Below the pieces are notes generated by a model that was not told where the DNA came from, searched no databases, and saw nothing but the letters and a program-made list of their open reading frames with translations. A stretch of 5,115 nucleotides of DNA. Origin: Bacteroidales bacterium. Its GTDB lineage: Bacteria > Bacteroidota > Bacteroidia > Bacteroidales > UBA10428. Shown one piece after another: positions 1 to 5,115 of the stretch (position 1 is its first letter; each line of letters opens with the position of its first letter). The stretch lies in assembly GCA_003508755.1 (NCBI GenBank), contig DNTK01000219.1, forward strand, positions 1-5,115, read 5' to 3'. Both the position numbers and the translations under genes were made by a program.

Positions 1-591
1 GAAGGCCATATTCAGCAAAAAAACTGGGCCATAACACAAGCAAGGTATCCACATGTTTTATCGCTCGATGCTGATGAGGTGGTATCAGAACGATTACTAA
101 AGGAGATACTTAAGGTAAAAGAAAACTGGCAGGCCGATGGCTATTACTTTAACCGCATGACCAATTATTGTGGTAAATGGATAAAACATTGTGGTTGGTA
201 CCCCGATCGAAAATTGCGTTTATGGGATAGCCGGAAAGGTGAGTGGGGTGGCATAAATCCTCATGATAAATTTGAAATGGAAAAAGGAACAACTATTCAA
301 CACATTAAAGGAGACTTATACCATTACTCGTATCATTCCATTTCGCAGCATGTATTGCAAATTGATAAATTCACTACTATTGGCGCCACAGAAGCGATTA
401 AGAATGGAAAGGCAGCAAATATTTTTTTACTTGTTTTAAAACCCATATGGAAGTTTGTTCGAGATTATATCGTTAAGCTGGGAATTCTGGATGGATATTA
501 TGGATATGTTATTTGCAGCTTGTCTTCAAAAGCGCTATTCATAAAGTATTTAAAGATGATTGAACTAATGAAGCAGGTTAAGCATAGTTAA
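1..591 (+). CDS. Family 2 glycosyltransferase, WaaE/KdtX-like, 5'-truncated by the window edge
   Basis: The reading frame is open from base 1 to the TAA at 589-591, giving 196 residues of the C-terminal part. The GTG at base 79 is not the start, because the codons before it encode conserved family sequence: a QKNWA segment (about residues 6-10) and LSLDADEVV (20-28), whose DAD is the metal and nucleotide-sugar binding DxD of GT-A fold enzymes. Further on are WYPDRKLRLW (66-75), NPHDKF (87-92; the HD/HE pair is typical of this subfamily), HYSYHS (108-113) and a C-terminal KPIWKF...LDGYYGY region (147-169), probably membrane-associated. By family, such enzymes add sugars to the LPS/LOS core on the cytoplasmic face of the inner membrane; the donor and acceptor cannot be read here. 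Relatives are about 250 residues, so I infer that roughly 50-60 N-terminal residues are missing. The family 9 glycosyltransferase 20 nt downstream suggests co-transcription. Confidence 0.9.
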   Translation, partial: EGHIQQKNWAITQARYPHVLSLDADEVVSERLLKEILKVKENWQADGYYFNRMTNYCGKWIKHCGWYPDRKLRLWDSRKGEWGGINPHDKFEMEKGTTIQHIKGDLYHYSYHSISQHVLQIDKFTTIGATEAIKNGKAANIFLLVLKPIWKFVRDYIVKLGILDGYYGYVICSLSSKALFIKYLKMIELMKQVKHS

Positions 592-611
592 GTAATAATT
601 GAACAAAATTA

Positions 612-1604
612 ATGAATATACTCATAAGCCGTACCGATAGCATTGGCGATGTCATATTAACGATACCGCTTGCAGGTTTTCTAAAACAAAAGTTTCCTGA
701 ATGTAAGATTTTTTTTCTGGGCCGCAGCTACACCAGGGCAGTCATTGAATGTTCTTCGAATATTGATAAATTTATTAATTGGGATGAATTGAGGCAGCTG
801 GCAACAGAAGAACAAGTATTTTACTTAAAAGAACTCGCTATAGAATGGGTCATTCATGTATATCCGAACAAGAAGTTTGCCCAATTGGTAAAAAAAGCTG
901 GTATTCCTTACAGAATAGGTACCTCACATCGTACCTACCATTGGTTAACATGCAATAAGCCGGTAAGCTTCTCGCGTAAAAATTCTGAATTGCATGAAGC
1001 ACAGCTAAATTTCAAGTTGCTTGAACCTCTCGGCGTCTATGAAATTCCCTCCGTTAGCGATATTCCCTTCCTTTATGGAATGGTGCTCTCGGATAAGCAG
1101 TTTGATGATCTGCCTGTTCAGCCAGACAGCAGCAGAATGAATGTAATCTTACATCCAAAGTCGAAAGGCAGTGCCCGCGAATGGGGATTGGAGAATTTTG
1201 GAAGATTGATTGAACTGTTGCCTTCAGATAAATACAAGGTTTTTATTTCAGGAACAGCTGAGGATAAAGCACACATGGAGCAGTGGCTAAAAAAATATGC
1301 CGACAGGGTAGAGGATATCACCGGAACATTATCGCTTGATGCTTTTGTACATTTTATTTCGAAAGCAGATGCCCTGGTTGCTGCCAGTACCGGACCTTTA
1401 CACATTGCTTCAGCTCTGGGTATTAAAGCAATAGGTATTTATCCGCCCATACGGCCCATGCACCCAGGGAGGTGGAAACCCCTTGGAAAAAAGGCTGAAG
1501 TTCTGGTACTCGACAAAGAATGTGAGGATTGCAGGAAACTTACCGAATGTGCTTGTATGAAAGCCATCAAACCGGAAAGTGTGGTCAGAGCACTGGAGGA
1601 TTGA
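612..1604 (+). CDS. Family 9 glycosyltransferase (ADP-heptose:LPS heptosyltransferase-like)
   Basis: A complete 330-residue GT-B protein, a normal length for GT9. The N-terminal domain opens with MNILISRTDSIGDVILTIP; Asp13 in the IGD motif lines up with catalytic Asp13 of E. coli WaaC, which supports the ATG at 612. The C-terminal domain has HPKSKGSAREW (181-191), the usual phosphate and nucleotide contact loop, then ISGTAEDK (212-219) and ADALVAASTGPLHIASALG (252-270), the family signature. The Asp found before TG/SG in WaaC and WaaF is Ser259-Thr260 here, a variant common in other GT9 proteins. A late CxxC...CxC cluster (Cys304, 307, 313, 315) also recurs in the family. The likely role is transfer of a heptose or similar sugar to the LPS core in the cytoplasm; the exact sugar is not certain. 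The gene follows the GT2 gene by 20 AT-rich nt with no Shine-Dalgarno site. It ends in tandem in-frame stops (TGA TAG), 7 nt from the convergent rodA stop. Confidence 0.93.
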   Translation: MNILISRTDSIGDVILTIPLAGFLKQKFPECKIFFLGRSYTRAVIECSSNIDKFINWDELRQLATEEQVFYLKELAIEWVIHVYPNKKFAQLVKKAGIPYRIGTSHRTYHWLTCNKPVSFSRKNSELHEAQLNFKLLEPLGVYEIPSVSDIPFLYGMVLSDKQFDDLPVQPDSSRMNVILHPKSKGSAREWGLENFGRLIELLPSDKYKVFISGTAEDKAHMEQWLKKYADRVEDITGTLSLDAFVHFISKADALVAASTGPLHIASALGIKAIGIYPPIRPMHPGRWKPLGKKAEVLVLDKECEDCRKLTECACMKAIKPESVVRALED

Positions 1605-1611
1605 TAGCTAA

Positions 1612-3039
1612 CTAAATTAAATATGATTTTCTGGTTGAGTCAAGTCTTAAAAGAATAAAAATCATCATTGTAAACGCCATGAGCGATGAGCCTCCATAGC
1701 TAAAAAACGGCAGTGGTATACCAATTACCGGGAACAGTGCAATGGTCATGGCAATATTTACAGCAAAGTGAAAGAATAAAACCGAAACAACACCATAGCC
1801 ATATATTCTGCTAAACTTTGAACGTTGCCGCTCGGAGATAATAATTAATCGCAACAGCAATCCTGTAAAAGCAATAATTAGTCCGACCGACCCAAGAAAT
1901 CCCCATTCTTCTCCTACGGTACAAAAAATAAAATCGGTGCTATTTTCCGGCACATATTTCAGCTTAGTCTGTGTCCCCTGCATAAAGCCTTTACCACTAA
2001 AACCACCCGAGCCAATGGCTATTTTCGATTGGTTTACATTGTATTCATAGCCCCATGGATCTGATTTTAAACCCAGCATAACTTCCACCCTGTCGCGCTG
2101 GTGCTGTGCTATAACGTGGTTAAATACATAATCGAAGGAATATACCATTCCAATGAATACGAAAAGGAATAGCATTACCGGGAAGAGCTGTCGTATTTTC
2201 TTGGATATAGCAATTATAATAAGTACAGTAGTGCCTGTGATGAGGGCAAGAAAAAAGATAAGCAGAGGAGGAATGGTTAACACATTGTATCGAACAAGAA
2301 AAATACCTCCCAGATACAAAAGGCTAAATAGAAAGGCGGCAAACAAACTGTGGCCGATCTTGCGGGTATACACACCGTATCCTATCACGGCTATGGCGAT
2401 AAGTGCCATATAGATGTATAGCTCATCATAGATAACCGACAAAAGGAACAGGGTTGCACTCATTACCAGCAACAGCAAAACCCAACCGGGAAGACCTTCT
2501 CGATAGAGTACAAAAATAAGTGCTGCGTAAACCAATGTGGACCCAAAATCGGGTTGAATCATGATAAGTAAGGGGGCACTTACTATAATACCAAAGGATA
2601 TTAGAATGTTTTGGAATTTTGAAGGTTTCACATTGTAACCCGACAAGAACTTAGCAAGCGCCAGTATGGTAGCTACTTTCGCAAATTCGGAGGGTTGAAG
2701 GCTTATCGGTCCCAATACAATCCATGATTTGGCTCCATTAATTTCTGTTCCAATAATTAAAACCAACAGTAAAACGAATAATGCAATGCCATAGGCTGGA
2801 TAGGCAAAAAAGGAATAAAAGCGACTATCGATTAAAAATATGACAATGGCCAGCACAAGTGAAACCGCTATCCATAATAACTGCATGGTATACCGATTAT
2901 CCAGCGAAAAGAAGCCTCCCACCTGGTCGCTGAAGTTTACGGCATAAATATTCATCCAGCCAAAGCTGACCAATAATAAATAAAGGAATATGGTTAACCA
3001 ATCGGTATCACGCAATATGTTTACTCTTCTACTCTCCAT
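1612..3039 (-). CDS. rodA: RodA, SEDS-family peptidoglycan glycosyltransferase of the elongasome
   Basis: A 475-residue polytopic membrane protein that by family polymerises lipid II into glycan strands together with PBP2 during lateral wall growth. Diagnostic SEDS motifs are GAKSWIVLGPISLQPSEFAK (102-121), QPDFGSTLVY (162-171), QRDRVEVML (314-322), SDPWGYEYNVNQSKIAIGSGG (326-346), KYVPENSTDFIF (361-372), where Asp369 matches catalytic Asp262 of E. coli RodA, and IPLPFFSYGGSSL (441-453). E. coli RodA is 370 residues; nearly all the difference lies between QPD and QRDR (about residues 205-305), which holds about four additional hydrophobic segments. An even number keeps the catalytic loop on the periplasmic side. 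The ATG overlaps the end of mrdA by 11 nt, so translation is probably coupled. A GAGGGAG stretch touches the ATG but is too close to act as a normal Shine-Dalgarno site. The start is supported by the NILRDTDW segment just after it. This appears to be the last gene of the operon. Confidence 0.96.
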   Translation of the reverse strand: MESRRVNILRDTDWLTIFLYLLLVSFGWMNIYAVNFSDQVGGFFSLDNRYTMQLLWIAVSLVLAIVIFLIDSRFYSFFAYPAYGIALFVLLLVLIIGTEINGAKSWIVLGPISLQPSEFAKVATILALAKFLSGYNVKPSKFQNILISFGIIVSAPLLIMIQPDFGSTLVYAALIFVLYREGLPGWVLLLLVMSATLFLLSVIYDELYIYMALIAIAVIGYGVYTRKIGHSLFAAFLFSLLYLGGIFLVRYNVLTIPPLLIFFLALITGTTVLIIIAISKKIRQLFPVMLFLFVFIGMVYSFDYVFNHVIAQHQRDRVEVMLGLKSDPWGYEYNVNQSKIAIGSGGFSGKGFMQGTQTKLKYVPENSTDFIFCTVGEEWGFLGSVGLIIAFTGLLLRLIIISERQRSKFSRIYGYGVVSVLFFHFAVNIAMTIALFPVIGIPLPFFSYGGSSLMAFTMMIFILLRLDSTRKSYLI

Positions 3040-4864
3040 CTCCCTCAGGTATTAATATGGCAGACATGATGCGGTTTTCTGTCCATTTTCTCTCAGGGCC
3101 AATGGTATCTGTCAGGTATTTATCAATTAGTAAACTGGCTATAGGGGCTCCATACCTGTCGCCCCAAACACCAAATTCAACATAAACCGAAATTGCAATT
3201 TGTGGATCATCCTTTGGAGCAAAGGCCATAAAAACGGAGTGTGCTTCACCATGCGGATTTTCTGCAGTACCTGTTTTCCCGCAAATTACCACCTCGTTCG
3301 ATCGACCCCGTGGTGCTGTTCCTCCCGGTTCGTTTACTGCTTTCTCCATTCCATCGATAACATAATGAAAAAAAGAAGTATCTACCGTAACCCAATGTTT
3401 CTGCATGTATTTTTTATCGAGGGTGTCTATTCCTTCGATATCTTTTACTGTGTGGGGTGTAATGTAATAGCCTTTGTTGGCTATGATAGCAGCCAGATTG
3501 GCAAGTTGTAGCGGGGTAGTCAGTATTTCTCCCTGGCCAATGGAGTTTGAGATAATCGTATGCGCTTTCCAACGGTTTTCGCCATAGTACCTGTTGTAAT
3601 ACCCGGTTTTTGGAATAAAACCTCTTTTTTCGGAAGGTAAATCAATTCCTAACGGATTTCCAAAACCAAAGGATGTTATGTGGTTTCGCCAGATCTCATA
3701 ATTCTCCGAAGCATTTCCTTTTTCAGGGTTATCAATAGCTCTTTTGTAGGTATGAGCAAAATAGGCATTGCACGAATTCTTTACTGCTCCGACCAAATCC
3801 AGGGGAACATCATGAACATGACATTTCATTGAGACACCCCGGGCATAGTACCCCAGCTTGCAACCAAATTTAGTTCCTGGATAAATAATACTATCGTGCA
3901 GTGCCGCCAGGGCATTCACGGTTTTAAAGGTGCTGCCGGGAGGGTAAAGCGCCATAGTAGCCCGGTTAAACAATGGCTTTATGGTATCGCGTTTAAGTTT
4001 TTGATAGTTTTCTTCCCTTACTCGGCCTACTAAGAGCGAAGGGTTATAATAAGGAGCCGATACAAAAGCCAGAACTTCGCCAGTTTTTGGCTCAATGGCA
4101 ACAACGCTTCCCCTGAAATTTTTCATGAGTTGTTCGGCGTAGGCTTGCAATTCAGCATCGATGGTAAGAGTAATGTTTTTACCGCTTTCGGCATCTTTAT
4201 CAAAACGGCCTTCTTTATAGGCACCCTGTTCACGGCCACGCACATCAATAAATTTATATCGCCGGCCCTTTGCACCCCTCAAGTAGTTCTCGTATGATTT
4301 TTCAACACCATTTACGCCCAGGTAATCGCCCATTTCATAATAGCTATCCTTCTTGATATCATTCGAATCAACTTCTCCAATATATCCTACCAGGTGCGAG
4401 GCAAGCTCGTATTTATATTTTCTAAGTGTTCGTTCACTAAAGTAAAATCCGGGGAACTTATATTGTTTTTCTTTTAATTTCCCGAATGTTTCGGGCGACA
4501 ACTGTTTGATAAATGGGTTGCGTCGTTCACGAGGATCTCTCTTTACTCGTTGTATGGCATCACGAAGGGTTTGAATGTCAATATTAAGTATTTCACACAA
4601 TTCGGTTGAGTCGAAAGCTTCCAATTCGTAGGGAGCAATTTTTAAGTCGTACGAGGGCTGATTATGAACCAGCAGTTCACCGTTCCTGTCAAATACTAAT
4701 CCCCGGGCAGGATAGACAATCTCAAGCCGGCGGCTGTTACTTTCTGCCGACAATTTATATTTTGATTCTACAATCTGCAAATAAAAGAGCCGCACTGAGA
4801 AAATAATTCCCAGTAGTATGATAAGTGCACCAATAATGTATTTTCTGTTGTTGAACTGATCCAT
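3029..4864 (-). CDS. mrdA: Penicillin-binding protein 2, elongasome D,D-transpeptidase
   Basis: A 611-residue class B PBP, close to E. coli PBP2 (633). By family it cross-links the glycan strands made by RodA; its catalytic domain is periplasmic. A short cytoplasmic tail is followed by one membrane anchor (about 9-31). The pedestal domain begins with YPARGLVFDRNGELL (51-65) and includes GVNGVEKSYENYLRGAKG (183-200). The transpeptidase domain runs from about 250 to 585 and has all three active-site motifs: STFK with nucleophile Ser311 (to Lys314), SCN (364-366) and KTG (530-532, in ICGKTGTAENPHG). SIGQGEILTTPLQLAN (441-456) is another typical segment. Cys335, Cys348, His349 and His351 form a cluster before the SCN motif. 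The ATG lies 2 nt after the mreD stop, and the last 11 nt overlap rodA, so the genes are almost certainly co-transcribed and coupled. No Shine-Dalgarno site is obvious. It is a target of beta-lactams such as mecillinam in other species. Confidence 0.97.
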   Translation of the reverse strand: MDQFNNRKYIIGALIILLGIIFSVRLFYLQIVESKYKLSAESNSRRLEIVYPARGLVFDRNGELLVHNQPSYDLKIAPYELEAFDSTELCEILNIDIQTLRDAIQRVKRDPRERRNPFIKQLSPETFGKLKEKQYKFPGFYFSERTLRKYKYELASHLVGYIGEVDSNDIKKDSYYEMGDYLGVNGVEKSYENYLRGAKGRRYKFIDVRGREQGAYKEGRFDKDAESGKNITLTIDAELQAYAEQLMKNFRGSVVAIEPKTGEVLAFVSAPYYNPSLLVGRVREENYQKLKRDTIKPLFNRATMALYPPGSTFKTVNALAALHDSIIYPGTKFGCKLGYYARGVSMKCHVHDVPLDLVGAVKNSCNAYFAHTYKRAIDNPEKGNASENYEIWRNHITSFGFGNPLGIDLPSEKRGFIPKTGYYNRYYGENRWKAHTIISNSIGQGEILTTPLQLANLAAIIANKGYYITPHTVKDIEGIDTLDKKYMQKHWVTVDTSFFHYVIDGMEKAVNEPGGTAPRGRSNEVVICGKTGTAENPHGEAHSVFMAFAPKDDPQIAISVYVEFGVWGDRYGAPIASLLIDKYLTDTIGPERKWTENRIMSAILIPEGDGE

Positions 4865-4866
4865 GC

Positions 4867-5115
4867 CTACTTTCTAAACACGAGGTACTGACTAAGGCTG
4901 ATAAGTAATACGGAAAACAATGTACTAAGAATAATCCGTAAAAACACATAAAAAACATCCTGAAATCTGAACAACTCGGTCAGAAATAGTACGGTATGAT
5001 GAGCAAAAACCAGAATAAGCGTATATTGAACAAACCACGAAAAACCATAGTAGTATACACGAGGGAAAGAGCCCGATTCATACCCATCGCGTGGCGATAC
5101 CATCGGCAAGGCTAT
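4867..5115 (-). CDS. mreD: Rod shape-determining protein MreD, C-terminal end (5' end outside the window)
   Basis: The frame is open from the right window edge to the TAG at 4867-4869 and gives the last 82 residues of a membrane protein. The in-frame TTG and ATG near the edge are probably internal codons, because full MreD proteins are usually 150-180 residues. Two long hydrophobic segments are visible (about residues 21-49 and 53-80), separated by a short FRFQD turn, and the protein ends in a basic RK. MreD is weakly conserved in sequence, so the assignment rests on this hydrophobic pattern plus position: directly before mrdA (2-nt gap) and rodA, as in the mreBCD-mrdA-rodA order known in Bacteroidota and other bacteria. 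By family it is an inner-membrane partner of MreC and MreB that helps organise the elongation complex. The operon promoter must lie further right, outside the window. Confidence 0.85.
   Translation of the reverse strand: MALPMVSPRDGYESGSFPRVYYYGFSWFVQYTLILVFAHHTVLFLTELFRFQDVFYVFLRIILSTLFSVLLISLSQYLVFRK

Noticed and set aside
79..591. A 170-residue gene starting at the GTG at base 79
   Set aside because: The frame is open to base 1 and the upstream codons encode the conserved QKNWA and LSLDADE segments, so the GTG is an internal valine codon.
592..611. Promoter or ribosome binding site between the two glycosyltransferase genes
   Set aside because: The 20-nt spacer is too short for a Bacteroidota-type -33/-7 promoter and holds no purine-rich Shine-Dalgarno sequence, only AT-rich bases.
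709..716. Run of eight T in the 5' part of the family 9 glycosyltransferase gene, considered as a phase-variation site
   Set aside because: LPS genes can switch by slippage, but eight bases is short, the run simply encodes Ile-Phe-Phe in a conserved strand, and AT-rich genomes have many such runs.
1118..1405. Minus-strand open frame inside the family 9 glycosyltransferase gene
   Set aside because: It lies entirely antisense to a well-supported gene and shows no recognisable motif.
1623..1665. Inverted repeat ATGATTTT/AAAATCAT as a terminator for either convergent gene
   Set aside because: The stem is AT-only except for one G:C pair, the loop is 27 nt, no T-run follows a stable stem, and it lies within rodA coding sequence.
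2153..2413. Plus-strand open frame inside rodA
   Set aside because: A basic, low-complexity shadow of the hydrophobic rodA codons, with no family features.
3200..3511. Plus-strand open frame inside mrdA
   Set aside because: Antisense to the conserved KTG-containing part of PBP2; no motif or start signal.
4606..4806. Plus-strand open frame inside the 5' part of mrdA
   Set aside because: Antisense to the conserved RGLVFDRNG segment and membrane anchor of PBP2; no motif of its own.
4755..4958. Minus-strand open frame across the mreD-mrdA junction
   Set aside because: It is out of frame with both genes and overlaps the coding sequence of each; a frame shadow.
4867..5109. A complete 80-residue small membrane protein starting at the TTG at 5109
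   Set aside because: The frame continues to the window edge and the position before mrdA fits the C-terminal end of MreD, so it is a partial gene.

Overview
The window carries five protein genes and almost no non-coding DNA. The genes and their features suggest a Gram-negative member of the Bacteroidota. The gene order mreD-mrdA-rodA, a long RodA, a PBP2 with a CGKTGTAxNPHG-type active-site segment, AT-rich spacers and no convincing Shine-Dalgarno sites all fit that phylum. I cannot name a genus from the sequence.

Left part (1-1604, plus strand): two sugar-transfer genes in tandem. The first is the 3' part of a family 2 glycosyltransferase of the WaaE/KdtX-like type; its 5' end lies outside the window. 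After a 20-nt AT-rich spacer comes a complete family 9 (heptosyltransferase-type) glycosyltransferase. Together they look like part of a cluster that builds the lipopolysaccharide or lipooligosaccharide core.

Right part (1612-5115, minus strand): the distal part of the cell-elongation (elongasome) operon, read from right to left: mreD (only its C-terminal end is in the window), mrdA (PBP2, the transpeptidase) and rodA (the SEDS peptidoglycan polymerase). The genes are packed tightly: 2 nt between mreD and mrdA, and an 11-nt overlap between mrdA and rodA. mreB and mreC would be expected just beyond the right edge. RodA polymerises lipid II into glycan strands, PBP2 cross-links them, and MreD belongs to the membrane part of the MreBCD scaffold.

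The two gene blocks converge, with only 7 nt between the stop codons at 1604 and 1612 and no recognisable terminator between them. There is no RNA gene, mobile element, CRISPR array or gene-free stretch longer than about 20 nt. I see no new multi-gene system. The points most worth a second look are an extra block of about 100 residues (about four membrane helices) in RodA, a Cys/His cluster near the PBP2 active site, and the very tight convergent junction.
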